Source: Cupriavidus oxalaticus
GTDB taxonomy: Bacteria; Pseudomonadota; Gammaproteobacteria; Burkholderiales; Burkholderiaceae
Assembly: GCF_004768545.1 (NCBI RefSeq)
Contig: NZ_CP038639.1
Location: forward strand, 1-64,000
DNA length: 64,000 bases
Direction of reading: 5' to 3'
The position numbers and the translations under genes were made by a program. This document shows, in pieces, positions 52,601 through 61,615 of the stretch (the stretch's first letter is position 1; every line of letters starts with the position of its first letter). The notes beneath the pieces were generated by a model. The model was not told the DNA's origin. It saw only the letters and a list, made by a program, of their open reading frames with translations, and searched no databases.

Positions 52601-53774
52601 CGGTGCTGTCGTCACTGCTGTCGCTGCCGTCTTCCGGGGTGAAGGCGGCCGTTGGCGCGCCCGGCTTGTCGTCTTGCTGTGCGTCCAGTGTTTCGCCCGG
52701 TGCCGCCTGCTCCGTCGGCACCGGGCCGCCGGCCTTGCGCCGCCGCCCACCACCACTCTCCCCCCGCCGCTCGGGTGGCGCCACCCGCAATTCTGCCAGC
52801 AGCTGTCGCGCCAGCGCCGCTTCGGCCTCGGCGCGCTCGGCGCGGCGCTGCGCCGTGCCCAACTCCGCCTGCACCGCGTCCAGGTCGTGCGCCGCTTTGC
52901 GCTGCGCTTGCTCGGCGGTCGCAAGCCGATCGGCGAGCGCCGCGGCCTGGGCCTCGAGCCGGGCGCGGAGCTCGGCCGCCGCCACCGCCGCGTCGCGGGC
53001 CTCGCTGCGCACCGCCCCCAGTTCGCCGCGCAGCGCATCGGCCGTGCGCTCGCTCTGCTGGCGCGCGGTGCGCTCCGCGTCCAGTTCGCGCAAGGCGCGG
53101 CGCTCGCTGGCCTCGGCCCGTTCCTGCGCGAGGGTCACCGCCTCGCGGGCGCGCTCGAGCTCGGTCGAGAATTGGGTTCGCAAGGCGTCCAGCTGGCGCC
53201 GTCCCGCCTCCAGTTCCGTCCGCCCCGCCTCCAGCCGGGCCTGCGTGGCGGCGTGCGCCTGGCGCTCAGCGGCCAAAGTCGCATGCCCCTCCTCGATGGT
53301 TTGGCGCGCGGCGTCCAGTAGCGCGACGAGCGCCGCGGCTTCCTCGCGCGCGGCAGCCGTCTCCGCGCGCGCCGCATCGCGCTCGGCTTCCGCTTCGCTC
53401 GCGGCGTGACGCGCCTCCGCGCGCAACGTGGCCAGCTCGGCGGACGCGGCCTCGTTGGCCGCCTGCCAGATGGTCTGGACCGCCCCGGCCGCGATGTCCT
53501 TCAACGCCTCCGGCAGGTCCGGATGGTCGATGGTGACGCGCGTGCGCCCGCGCAGCTCCTGCCAGAACGCCTGCAACACTTCGGCGGGCGTACCCATGCT
53601 GCCCTTGCGCACCAGGCTGTAGAGCTTGTTGGCGGTGGGCGTGACGCCGTAACGGAAGAACAGCAGGCCGCAGACCTCGCGGTAGAGCGCGCGGGTCTCG
53701 GGAAAGCGGCCGCGCAACTCAGCCAGGTCGGCCTGTAGCGCGGCGTCGGTCAGATCCAGGTCGGCAGCGGCCAT
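52584..53774 (-). CDS. KfrA-like coiled-coil DNA-binding protein, copy 2
   Basis: The product has 396 residues. The N-terminal ~100 residues match the KfrA-type DNA-binding domain (GVTPTANKLYSLVRKGSMGT, PAEVLQAFWQELRG). The middle is an Ala/Glu/Arg-rich alpha-helical coiled coil of over 200 residues (TLRAEARHAASEAEAERDAA, SERRALRELDAERTARQQSE). The tail is low-complexity and acidic (DGSDSSDDSTDD). KfrA is known from IncP plasmids as an autoregulated nucleoid-like protein. A TATTAC-ACC-GTAATA palindrome 30 bases upstream fits autoregulation. The coupled hns gene follows. This is the intact version of the decayed copy at 3285-4342. Confidence 0.75.
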   Translation of the reverse strand: MAAADLDLTDAALQADLAELRGRFPETRALYREVCGLLFFRYGVTPTANKLYSLVRKGSMGTPAEVLQAFWQELRGRTRVTIDHPDLPEALKDIAAGAVQTIWQAANEAASAELATLRAEARHAASEAEAERDAARAETAAAREEAAALVALLDAARQTIEEGHATLAAERQAHAATQARLEAGRTELEAGRRQLDALRTQFSTELERAREAVTLAQERAEASERRALRELDAERTARQQSERTADALRGELGAVRSEARDAAVAAAELRARLEAQAAALADRLATAEQAQRKAAHDLDAVQAELGTAQRRAERAEAEAALARQLLAELRVAPPERRGESGGGRRRKAGGPVPTEQAAPGETLDAQQDDKPGAPTAAFTPEDGSDSSDDSTDDRNQ

Positions 53775-54075
53775 GGGGGCAAAAACGAGAAAGTGATGAT
53801 AAATATTACACCGTAATACGTAGCAAAGCTAATTTCAGCTGGCTTACTTTAGACATAACTGCGCTTATGTCTACAAACTAAGCCACACATGGGTCCCTCT
53901 TCCCCACAGATCCATTCCACTGGCCGAAGGACCCTCGAAGGCAACGCATAACCTCCCCGTTCTTATAGTGACCTCTCCTGTCTGTAACCACAGTAGATTA
54001 CAATTTGGATTACAAAATGGTTTACTGTCTCGGCACAGCGGCCTATAGTCGATCCAACACAACGAGGTGAGCAAC
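53775..54075. promoter_or_regulatory. Divergent promoter region, kfrA-like and GntR genes
   Basis: This AT-rich spacer separates the leftward kfrA-like gene from the rightward GntR gene. On the GntR side are two direct repeats ATTACAAT (53997-54004) and ATTACAAA (54009-54016), flanked by TGTAACCA (53983) and TGGTTTAC (54018). They may form a GntR operator. No gene is seen. Confidence 0.45.
53804..53818. promoter_or_regulatory. Palindrome TATTAC-ACC-GTAATA, KfrA-like operator candidate
   Basis: A perfect 6-bp inverted repeat with a 3-base spacer, starting 30 bases upstream of the kfrA-like ATG at 53774. KfrA proteins bind operators in their own promoters, so autoregulation is likely. It was not found upstream of the decayed copy. 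Confidence 0.55.
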
Positions 54076-54789
54076 ATGGGCGTGGCAGCAAGAACTATTC
54101 GAAAGCAGGAACTACCGGGTCAGAAAGCCGAGCGAGGCACGACCAAGGCAGGCTCCCCGATCGATGTCGCGGCGGAACTGCGCGCGCGTATCGCGCGGCA
54201 CGATCTATTGCCAGGAACGAAACTGGTTGAGCAGGAACTGGCGCAGGAGTTCGGCACGACGCGCCCGCGCATCCGCGAGGCGTTTGCCGCGCTGGAACAG
54301 CACGGACTGGTTGAGCGGATTCCAAACCGAGGGGCGATCGTCACCCGCATCAGCTTCGAACAGATCCTGCAGATCTACTGTGCGCGTGAAGCGCTGGAAG
54401 GCATGAGCGTACGGCTCGCCGCGCAACTCGCCCCCCCCGGCGAATGGGACGACCTGATTGAACTGTTCGGCGCCCCGATGGAAACGGCGCTGGACAATGG
54501 CGATTTCGACTTCTATCTGGAGGGCTACGACCGCTTCCGGCAGCGCGTCGTCAAGAACGCCGGCAATCCCATTATTCAAGGCATGCTGGATTCCATTATG
54601 GAGCGCACACAGGCGGTGATCCGCCGCGCCATCGTGCTGCCTGGCCGGGCCAAGCTGGGCTTGGCGCACCACAGGGCAGTGCTGGCCGCGCTTCGGGAGC
54701 GCGATGCAGAAAAGGCGGAGGCGATTCGCCGGCAAAGCCTGCGCGAAGCCGCGGAGTATCTCAGCAAATACCGCAAGTTCATCGTTTGA
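54076..54789 (+). CDS. GntR-family regulator (FCD type)
   Basis: The product has 237 residues. It has a winged HTH (LRARIARHDLLPGTKLVEQE, LAQEFGTTRPRIREAFAALE, VERIPNRGAIV) and an FCD ligand domain (IYCAREALEGMSVRLAA, LAHHRAVLAALRERDAEKAE). ATG 54076 lies behind GAGGTGA. It is 38 bases upstream of the Bug gene and reads with it, so it probably controls the acyl-CoA operon that follows, in response to a carboxylate. Confidence 0.85.
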   Translation: MGVAARTIRKQELPGQKAERGTTKAGSPIDVAAELRARIARHDLLPGTKLVEQELAQEFGTTRPRIREAFAALEQHGLVERIPNRGAIVTRISFEQILQIYCAREALEGMSVRLAAQLAPPGEWDDLIELFGAPMETALDNGDFDFYLEGYDRFRQRVVKNAGNPIIQGMLDSIMERTQAVIRRAIVLPGRAKLGLAHHRAVLAALRERDAEKAEAIRRQSLREAAEYLSKYRKFIV

Positions 54790-54827
54790 CCACAAAAAGA
54801 ACATAAAAGGAAAAGGAGACCTGCCCG

Positions 54828-55823
54828 ATGCTGTCATTCGTCCATCGCGCCGTAGGCGCGGCCGCCCTCGCGCTCGCCGGGCTGGCACTTTCCCCCTTGC
54901 CGGCACATGCGCAAGACAAATACCCGAGCCGCCCCATCAAGATGTATGTCGGCTTTTCCGCAGGCAGCGCGACGGACATCGTGGCCCGCGTGGTGGCGCA
55001 GCATCTCTCGGAGCGCCTCGGGCAGTCCATCGTGGTGGAAAACAAGACCGGAGTGGGCGGCAGCCTGGCCGCGGAAGCGGTCGCGCGCTCCGCGCCGGAT
55101 GGCTACACCCTGCTGACAGTTTCCAGTGCTATTGCCGTCAACCCAGCGGTCTACCCCAAGCTTTCCTTTAACGTCGAAAAGGACCTCACGCCAATCGTAC
55201 TGGTGGGTCGCCTGCCAACTGTTCTACTGGTCAACAACAACTTTCCCGCAAAGTCCCTGCCGGAATTCCTCGCATATGCACGTAGCCATCCCAAGAAAGT
55301 CAACTATGGCTCGTCCGGCGTAGGGGGGTCTACCCACCTGAGTACCGAGTATCTGGCGACCCTCACCGGCACGTCGTACACCCACGTGCCGTACCGCGGC
55401 AACGCGCAGGCAATCGCCGCGCTATTGGGCGGCGAGATCGACATGGTGACCGATACCATCCTGCTCGCCGCGCCGAACATCCAGGCCAAGCGCGTACGCG
55501 CACTCGCCATTTCAAGCCAGTCACGTTCTCCGCTCGCGCCCGATGTCCCGACCTTCGCGGAGGCAGGCCTGCAAGGCTACGACGGCAGCCTGTTCTTCGG
55601 CCTGATGGGTCCCAAAGACATGCCACCAGAGGTCGTGGCACGACTCAACCGCGAACTCAACGAGTTGCTCAAGTCCTCCCCCGAGCTGCGCCAGCGACTA
55701 CAGTCTGCCGGTGGGCTCGACCTGATCGGAGGCAGTACGACGGCGTTCCGCGACATGCTGCACAAGGAGGTGGCGTTGTGGCGCGATGTCGTCAGGAACG
55801 CCAACGTAACCGCCCCGCAGTGA
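54828..55823 (+). CDS. Bug-family periplasmic binding protein 4
   Basis: The product has 331 residues with a clear signal peptide ending PLPAHAQD. The core has IKMYVGFSAGSATDIVARVV, SIVVENKTGVGGSLAAE, VNYGSSGVGGSTHLSTEY, THVPYRGNAQAI and LAPDVPTFAEAGLQGYDG. It is next to a CaiB-type CoA-transferase and carboxylase genes, so the ligand is probably a dicarboxylate or related acid that is then activated to its CoA ester. Confidence 0.85.
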   Translation: MLSFVHRAVGAAALALAGLALSPLPAHAQDKYPSRPIKMYVGFSAGSATDIVARVVAQHLSERLGQSIVVENKTGVGGSLAAEAVARSAPDGYTLLTVSSAIAVNPAVYPKLSFNVEKDLTPIVLVGRLPTVLLVNNNFPAKSLPEFLAYARSHPKKVNYGSSGVGGSTHLSTEYLATLTGTSYTHVPYRGNAQAIAALLGGEIDMVTDTILLAAPNIQAKRVRALAISSQSRSPLAPDVPTFAEAGLQGYDGSLFFGLMGPKDMPPEVVARLNRELNELLKSSPELRQRLQSAGGLDLIGGSTTAFRDMLHKEVALWRDVVRNANVTAPQ

Positions 55824-55844
55824 TGCGCTCCGGAGAGCCCCGAC

Positions 55845-57068
55845 ATGCAACGCGATGCAATGCTCAAGCCCCTTTCGGGCTACACGGTGATCGAACTGGG
55901 ATCCACCGTTGCGGGTCCCTTCTGCGGCAGGCTGCTGGCCGATTTCGGCGCCAGCGTCATCAAGGTGGAAACACCCGAGGGAGATGCCCTGCGCTCGATG
56001 GGCAGCCATAAGGACGGCGTCTCGCTCTACGCCCTGTCGATGTTCCGCAACAAGGAACTGATCTCGGTTGACCTGCGCAACGAGGAGGGGCAATCGCTGC
56101 TGCGTCAGCTGGTGGACAAGGCAGACTTCGTCATCGAGAACTTCCGGCCCGGCACGCTGGAACGCTGGGGCCTGTCCTACGAGACGCTGAGCGCGTCCAA
56201 CCCGGGCCTCATCCTGATCCGCATCAGCGGCTACGGCCAAGATGGCCCGTACAGCCGGCAGCCAGGCTACGGCGTCATCGGCGAAGCCCTCAGCGGCCTC
56301 CGCTCCATCACGGGCGATCCGGACCGGCCGCCCGCACGCGTCGCCACGTCCCTGTCGGACTACGTCACCGGACTGTATGGTGCTTTCGGCGGCATGCTTG
56401 CGTTGGAGGCACGGCACCGCACCGGCAAGGGCCAGATCGTAGACACCGCCTTGGCGGAATGCGCGTTCAGCTTCATGGAGCCCCACGTAATGGCTTACGA
56501 CCAGCTCGGGGTGATCGCGGAGCGTGCCGGCTCCCGCCTCCCAGGATCCAGCCCGAACAACCTGTACCAATCAGCCGATGGCTGCTTCATCCACGTGGCA
56601 GCATTGGCCGATCCCATCTTCCGCCGGCTGTGCACCGCACTTGGCGATCCCGGGCTGGCAGACGACCCGCGCTACGTCAGCAACCGGCTGCGCAGTCAGC
56701 ACAGCGATGACGTGGATGCCCTGGTGCAGGAATGGGTCGGCGCACGCAGCTATGAGGAAGCTCACCGCCTGCTCACCGCGCACGATATTCCGCACGCGAA
56801 GATCTACAACATCGACGATGTCTTTGCCGATCCGCACTTTTGCGCTCGTGAAACCATCACGCGGCGCCCACATGACAGTCTTGGCATGGTGGCGGTGCCG
56901 AACGTGACGCCGCGCCTGTCCGATACGCCAGGTCAAGTGGACACGCTAGGTCGCGATACCGGCGCCGACACGGCATCGGTGCTGGGTCGCATGCTCGGCA
57001 TAAGCGAGGAAGCGCTTGCGGGCCTGCACTCACGGGGCGTCATCTTCGACGAGCGCCTCGCCCGTTGA
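55845..57068 (+). CDS. Class III (CaiB/BaiF) CoA-transferase
   Basis: The product has 407 residues. Family marks are GYTVIELGSTVAGPFCGRLL, ADFGASVIKVETPEGDALR, VIENFRPGTLERWGL, and the catalytic aspartate in GQIVDTALAECAFSFM near residue 200. It should move CoA from a donor such as succinyl-CoA to a carboxylic acid, the first step of the pathway. It starts 22 bases after the Bug gene and precedes the biotin-dependent carboxylase genes. Confidence 0.9.
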   Translation: MQRDAMLKPLSGYTVIELGSTVAGPFCGRLLADFGASVIKVETPEGDALRSMGSHKDGVSLYALSMFRNKELISVDLRNEEGQSLLRQLVDKADFVIENFRPGTLERWGLSYETLSASNPGLILIRISGYGQDGPYSRQPGYGVIGEALSGLRSITGDPDRPPARVATSLSDYVTGLYGAFGGMLALEARHRTGKGQIVDTALAECAFSFMEPHVMAYDQLGVIAERAGSRLPGSSPNNLYQSADGCFIHVAALADPIFRRLCTALGDPGLADDPRYVSNRLRSQHSDDVDALVQEWVGARSYEEAHRLLTAHDIPHAKIYNIDDVFADPHFCARETITRRPHDSLGMVAVPNVTPRLSDTPGQVDTLGRDTGADTASVLGRMLGISEEALAGLHSRGVIFDERLAR

Positions 57069-57124
57069 TCCCGGCATCCTCAAACCTCTGTACTTTCTCT
57101 CTGCCAAAAGAAAAGGATGGACTC

Positions 57125-57346
57125 ATGAGCGTCAAAGTGAAATCCGAAGTGGTCGGTTCTGTGTGGAAATGCGAATGCGCATCGGGGCAGACCGTGGATG
57201 AAGGCGACGTGCTCTTCATCATCGAATCCATGAAGATGGAGATCCCGGTCGAAGCCACACATGCAGGTAAGGTTTCCGAGGTGCTGGTCAAGGAGGGCGA
57301 ATCCATCGCCGAGGGACAAATACTTGCCGTGGTCGAACCGGCCTGA
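57125..57346 (+). CDS. Free-standing biotinyl carrier protein
   Basis: The product has 73 residues making a single biotinyl/lipoyl domain. The biotin lysine is in IIESMKMEIPVEA near residue 36. ATG 57125 follows AGGATGG. It should be the carboxyl carrier for the carboxyltransferase directly downstream. Its small size and separate gene differ from the usual acyl-CoA carboxylase design, where the carrier is the tail of the biotin carboxylase. Confidence 0.85.
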   Translation: MSVKVKSEVVGSVWKCECASGQTVDEGDVLFIIESMKMEIPVEATHAGKVSEVLVKEGESIAEGQILAVVEPA

Positions 57347-57356
57347 GGAGATGGCG

Positions 57357-58937
57357 ATGGACATGAGTCAAACAATTCCGTCGGAAGATCTGTTCGAACT
57401 CGAACGGCGGCGGGAACTTGGCCTTGAGCTGGGCGGCCCCGAGGCAATCGAGCGGCATCATGCGGCCGGGAAGCTGACCATCCGCGAGCGTATCGATACG
57501 CTCTCTGATGCCAATTCGTTTCATGAGGTCGGCCGGCTGACCGGCCAGGGCCACTACGACGAGAATGGCAAGCTGGTCAAGGTCACCCCCGCACCATATG
57601 TCATGGGCCTGGCAACGGTGGACGGCCGTTCGGTCGCCATCGGCGGCGAGGACTACACCGTTCGGGGCGGTGCCAGCTGGAGCGGAGACCGCAAGAAAGG
57701 CGGGCAAGGCGGCTTCGTGGAGGAACTCGCCCTCCACTACAAGATTCCGCTGATCAATCTCATCGACGGCGTCGGTGGCAGTGTCACCTCCGCGCAGCGG
57801 CGCGGCCATACGGTGTTCCCAGGCGTTCATGGCTTTGAGACCTCCGCTGCGCTGCTTGGCCAGGTCCCGGTGGTATGCGCCGTGCTAGGCACCGCCGCCG
57901 GCGGCCCGGCGGGGCGAGCCATCCTTTCGCACTGGTCCGTGATGGTCAATGGCACTAGCCAGATCTTCGCAGCTGGCCCGCCGGTGGTGAAGCGCTCGCT
58001 TGGCCAGGACATTTCCAAGGACGAACTAGGGGGCGCGAAGCTTGCCGTCGATGTGGCCGGATCCGTCGACAATGCCGTCGAGAGCGAGGCGGACTGCTTT
58101 GACATGATCCGGCGCTACCTGTCGTACATGCCGCAGAACGTGTGGGAATTGCCGCCCGTGACCGCCTGCGACGACCCGCCCGACCGGCGGGAGGAGGCAC
58201 TCGCGACGATCGTGCCTACCGACCGCCGCAAGGCCTATGACATGCGCAAGGTTATTCGCATGGTCTTCGACCGCGGCTCTGTCTTTGAGATCCAGCCCAC
58301 CTACGGCAAAGCTGTCATTACGTGCCTGACCCGGCTGAATGGCAAAGTGGTGGGCGTGGTTGCCAGCAACCCGATGGCCTATGGTGGCGCCATCGATGCC
58401 AAGGCGGCCCGCAAGCAAACGCATTTTATTGAACTCTGCGACACCTTCCATATTCCCCTGGTGTTCCTGGTGGACGTGCCAGGCTTCATGGTGGGCCGTG
58501 ATGCCGAGGCACAAGGAACGTTGCGAGACGGCATGCGCAGCGTTTTCGTGAGTCTGCAGGCCACCGTCCCGATCGCTACCGTGGTAATCCGCAAGTGCTA
58601 CGGCATGGCTGGCATGGCCGCCACCGACAAGAACGGTCTTGGTCTCAAGCTGGCGTGGCCGACTGCGGAATGGGGATCTCTGCCGATCGAAGGCGGCGTG
58701 GCTGCGGCATTTCGCCGTGAGATCGCCGCCGCTCCGGATCCTGCGGCCAAGGAGCGGGAGATCGAGCATCGGCTGCGCCAACTGGCCTCGCCTTTCCGCA
58801 CGGCAGAAGCGTTTGGCGTGGAAGACATCATCGATCCGCGCGAAACCCGCTATACCCTGAGTCGGTTCATTGACGCGGCGCAGATTACACTAAAGACGAC
58901 GCTTGGCCCCAAGTTGAAAATGGGGGTACGGCCTTAG
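57357..58937 (+). CDS. Acyl-CoA carboxylase carboxyltransferase 1
   Basis: The product has 526 residues, close to PccB/AccD5 proteins. It has an N-terminal crotonase-like half with IRERIDTLSDANSFHEVGRL, LINLIDGVGGSVTSAQRRG and GTAAGGPAGRAILSHWSVMV. The C-terminal half has SNPMAYGGAIDAKAARKQT, PLVFLVDVPGFMVGRDAEAQ and YGMAGMAATDKNGLGLKLAW. ATG 57357 has GAGGAG six bases upstream; ATG 57351 is in frame but too close. It is followed by a strong hairpin. It transfers carbon dioxide from biotin to an acyl-CoA. Confidence 0.9.
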   Translation: MDMSQTIPSEDLFELERRRELGLELGGPEAIERHHAAGKLTIRERIDTLSDANSFHEVGRLTGQGHYDENGKLVKVTPAPYVMGLATVDGRSVAIGGEDYTVRGGASWSGDRKKGGQGGFVEELALHYKIPLINLIDGVGGSVTSAQRRGHTVFPGVHGFETSAALLGQVPVVCAVLGTAAGGPAGRAILSHWSVMVNGTSQIFAAGPPVVKRSLGQDISKDELGGAKLAVDVAGSVDNAVESEADCFDMIRRYLSYMPQNVWELPPVTACDDPPDRREEALATIVPTDRRKAYDMRKVIRMVFDRGSVFEIQPTYGKAVITCLTRLNGKVVGVVASNPMAYGGAIDAKAARKQTHFIELCDTFHIPLVFLVDVPGFMVGRDAEAQGTLRDGMRSVFVSLQATVPIATVVIRKCYGMAGMAATDKNGLGLKLAWPTAEWGSLPIEGGVAAAFRREIAAAPDPAAKEREIEHRLRQLASPFRTAEAFGVEDIIDPRETRYTLSRFIDAAQITLKTTLGPKLKMGVRP

Positions 58938-58959
58938 CGCGCCGATTGGTGTGCGGCAC

Positions 58960-58992
58960 GCAGGCAGGGCGATTGTCATCCGCCCTGCCTGC
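58960..58992. terminator. Strong 12-bp hairpin between convergent genes
   Basis: GCAGGCAGGGCG pairs perfectly with CGCCCTGCCTGC across a 9-base loop. It lies after the carboxyltransferase gene and overlaps the end of the leftward MarR gene, so it can stop transcription from both sides. No long T-run. Confidence 0.65.
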
Positions 58993-59440
58993 CGTACGCC
59001 ATCAGTTCAAGTGTACGACGCACGATTTCCATCTCGGCAGTCCCGATACTCTGGGCAATCTCCTGCTCAATCTGATCAATCACGGCATGCATCTGCACAA
59101 GGTAGTCCAGACCAGCGGGCGTGAAGGCAACGATCAATGCGCGCGCATCTGCCTCATCGACTTGCTTGCTGACCAGGCCGAGTTGCTCCAATACGGCCAC
59201 GACCTGCGAGACGGCCTGGCGCGTCGTGCCGGCGCGCTGGGCGATCACGGTGCTGCGTGTGCCTTCCAGGTCAATATAGGGCAGCACCATCACGCAGGCA
59301 TCGGGCACGGCTGGTAGGTCGCAGGCCTCGAGGGAAGCAGACACGCGGGCAAGGAAGTTGCGCCGCGCCAGCAGAAGCAGGCGGCTCAAGCCGCGCTGCC
59401 GTGAGCGTTGAAGCTGTGCGAGTTGCTTATTACCGATCAT
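58976..59440 (-). CDS. MarR-family regulator
   Basis: The product has 154 residues. The winged HTH is TVIAQRAGTTRQAVSQVVAV, then LEQLGLVSKQVDEADARALI, with the dimer helices at both ends (LSRLLLLARRNFLARVSASL and MHAVIDQIEQEIAQSIG). I prefer ATG 59438-59440, six bases after GGAG; ATG 59471-59473 would add 11 residues. It is divergent from the hydratase gene with very little space between them, so it probably controls that gene and the operon behind it. Confidence 0.8.
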   Translation of the reverse strand: MIGNKQLAQLQRSRQRGLSRLLLLARRNFLARVSASLEACDLPAVPDACVMVLPYIDLEGTRSTVIAQRAGTTRQAVSQVVAVLEQLGLVSKQVDEADARALIVAFTPAGLDYLVQMHAVIDQIEQEIAQSIGTAEMEIVRRTLELMAYGRQGG

Positions 59441-59492
59441 CGAATCTCCGGAAACCGAATGATGCGTGCTCATGGTAAAGCAGGTTGACAGA

Positions 59493-60530
59493 ATGTCCTC
59501 AGAACTTTTTCGTCCGGGTACCGCCCTCCCCCCGCTCGATAAGGGCGCGCTCACATCAAGCCACATCGTCCGCTGGTGCGCCGCACCGGAAAACTGGGAC
59601 AAGATTCACTATGACAGGTCCTATGCCCAGAACGTTGCTGGCCTTCCTGATACCGTCATCAACGGCGCGCTGAAGCAGCAATTCCTATCCCAGCTGGCCA
59701 CACAAGCCTTTGGTGAACGGAGTTGGCTTTGGCGGCTGACTTGCCGCTTTCGCGGCCCGGATCTGGTCGGCCAGCGGCTGCGCGGCGAAGGCTGGATCAG
59801 AACAGTGGATTATCAGGCGAACGTGACAGCGCTTCATCTCGACCTGCACCTGTTCAATGTGGATATCGGCAGCGCGACCACCGAAGGCTCTGCCGTAGTC
59901 CTGCTGCCCGTCAGCGACGCAGACAATCCGCATGAGGTTCCGTCACGGTATATCGAGCCAGCCGCGTCACAGACAACCGATGTGACCCCGCGTGGACTCG
60001 ATGAGAATGTCCCTGCATCGATCCGTCGCCACATCGGCACCGAGATCGAGCACATAGATTCCTTCAACACCGTCGAGGCCGGCCGACTCCGCCTCTTTGC
60101 CGATGCCGTGATGGGCCTTCCCGCGTATCACCATGACACGCACGCCGCGCGCAGCAGTGTCCATGGCGGCCTGGTCGCTCCCCCTTTGTTCCCGCTGCAT
60201 GCGATGTCCTGGCCAGCAGACACGCACGAACTCGACACCGAGCCCACTGCACTAGGTCGGGAGGCGGTATGCGAAGTAGGCCGTGCGTTCGCCAAACGTT
60301 TCGGTTTGCCGCCCCAGGGATTACTTAATGGTGGCACTAACGTCTGCATCTACGCCTTGGCCAGGCCAGGCGACACTGTCAAGGCAAGCAGTCGGCTGGC
60401 CGGCGTGCGCTGCAAGACAGGCCGTCACGGCGAACGAATATTGGTCTTTGATACCGAAAACCGCTACCAAACGACAGCCGGCCAACTACTGGTGCATGAG
60501 CACCAGACCATTTTGCATCGGTTGATTTAG
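59493..60530 (+). CDS. MaoC-like double-hotdog acyl-CoA hydratase
   Basis: The product has 345 residues forming two hotdog halves. The first has HIVRWCAAPENWDKIHYDRS, the ENWDxIHYD pattern of MaoC-type hydratase fronts. The second has ADAVMGLPAYHHDTHAARSS and VHGGLVAPPLF. Relatives hydrate or dehydrate branched or dicarboxylic acyl-CoA esters, such as mesaconyl-C4-CoA hydratase. Together with CaiB and carboxylases this suggests breakdown of a branched or dicarboxylic acid. ATG 59493 is chosen because the family starts here; an upstream frame overlaps the MarR promoter. Confidence 0.7.
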   Translation: MSSELFRPGTALPPLDKGALTSSHIVRWCAAPENWDKIHYDRSYAQNVAGLPDTVINGALKQQFLSQLATQAFGERSWLWRLTCRFRGPDLVGQRLRGEGWIRTVDYQANVTALHLDLHLFNVDIGSATTEGSAVVLLPVSDADNPHEVPSRYIEPAASQTTDVTPRGLDENVPASIRRHIGTEIEHIDSFNTVEAGRLRLFADAVMGLPAYHHDTHAARSSVHGGLVAPPLFPLHAMSWPADTHELDTEPTALGREAVCEVGRAFAKRFGLPPQGLLNGGTNVCIYALARPGDTVKASSRLAGVRCKTGRHGERILVFDTENRYQTTAGQLLVHEHQTILHRLI

Positions 60531-60634
60531 CCAACTCGCCGTGCCATCAGAAAACTCGCGCGATATTAGTCAAGTAACTTAACATTACCAAAGGCAATTT
60601 CTACGCTGGCCTTCACCATCTGGGAGACATCAAC

Positions 60635-61594
60635 ATGAGGATGCGATTCTGGGGAATTGCGGCATTGCTCGTTGCCAGCCTGGCAACGGGACACGTAGCC
60701 GCGCAAGACTGGCCGGCGAAACCCATTCGCCTTGTCGTGCCATACGCACCGGGCGGGACCAATGACAGGTTGGCACGCGAGTATGCGGAGTTCCTGCGTA
60801 AAAGGCTCGCGCAGGCCGTAGTGGTGGAAAATCGCCCGGGCGCCTCGACCAACATCGGCAGCGAGCTCGTCGCCAAGGCAGAGCCGGACGGCTATACCTT
60901 CCTGATCGGCATCGACGGCTTGGCTACCAACCGGTTTACCGGACCCGTCCCGACATTTGACCCGCAGAAGGAACTGGCGCCGGTGAGCCTGCTGACGCGC
61001 GTGCCCTGCTTGATCGCCGCCAACAACAATTTCGCGGCGTCAAATATCGCCGAAATGATCACGCTGGCCCGCAGCAATCCCGAGCGCTACTCGATCTCCA
61101 GCGCCTCGTTGGTGCTACAGGTTGGCCTGCTTAACTCAGGCTCGAAGATCCGCCTTAACCATGTTCCTTACAAAGGTGGCGCGCAAGCTTCTGGCGATGC
61201 CATGGGCGGACAAGTGGATATGGTAATCGCCAATGTGCCGGTGCTCGCCCCTTTCGTGCGTGGCAACAAGTTGCGCCCCCTTGCGGTGAGTTCGGCAATG
61301 CGTAGCGCTGCGTTTCCAGATGTCCCAACGCTGAAGGAAAGCGGTATGTCGGATGCCGTGTTCTCGAATTGGTATGGCGTATTTGCTCCTGCTGGAACAC
61401 CGGAGCGAATCATCTCGCGCATGGCAACCCTGTCACGGCAGTTTGTTGAGGATCCTGCCATCAACAAGCAACTGACCAGCGAGGGCTACCAGCTTGAGGC
61501 GTCGACGCCGGCGGAGTTGGGCGCGTTGCTGGTTACCGAAGGTGCCTCTGCGAACCGGTTCGTCGCAGCAAATCAGGCACTTTTCAAACGATAG
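60635..61594 (+). CDS. Bug-family periplasmic binding protein 5
   Basis: The product has 319 residues with a signal peptide ending HVAAQD. The core has IRLVVPYAPGGTNDRLAREY, VVVENRPGASTNIGSELV, LNHVPYKGGAQASGDAMGG and AFPDVPTLKESGMSD. Upstream, AAGTAACTT at 60572-60580 is a small near-palindrome in an AT-rich promoter and may bind the MarR protein. It starts the second carboxylase cluster. Confidence 0.85.
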   Translation: MRMRFWGIAALLVASLATGHVAAQDWPAKPIRLVVPYAPGGTNDRLAREYAEFLRKRLAQAVVVENRPGASTNIGSELVAKAEPDGYTFLIGIDGLATNRFTGPVPTFDPQKELAPVSLLTRVPCLIAANNNFAASNIAEMITLARSNPERYSISSASLVLQVGLLNSGSKIRLNHVPYKGGAQASGDAMGGQVDMVIANVPVLAPFVRGNKLRPLAVSSAMRSAAFPDVPTLKESGMSDAVFSNWYGVFAPAGTPERIISRMATLSRQFVEDPAINKQLTSEGYQLEASTPAELGALLVTEGASANRFVAANQALFKR

Positions 61595-61615
61595 CGACAG
61601 AGGGGAGACATAGGA

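Noticed and set aside
55698-56570. 290-codon minus-strand frame over the CoA-transferase gene
   Set aside because: The opposite strand encodes a complete CaiB-type protein with its catalytic aspartate; the reverse frame has no family features.
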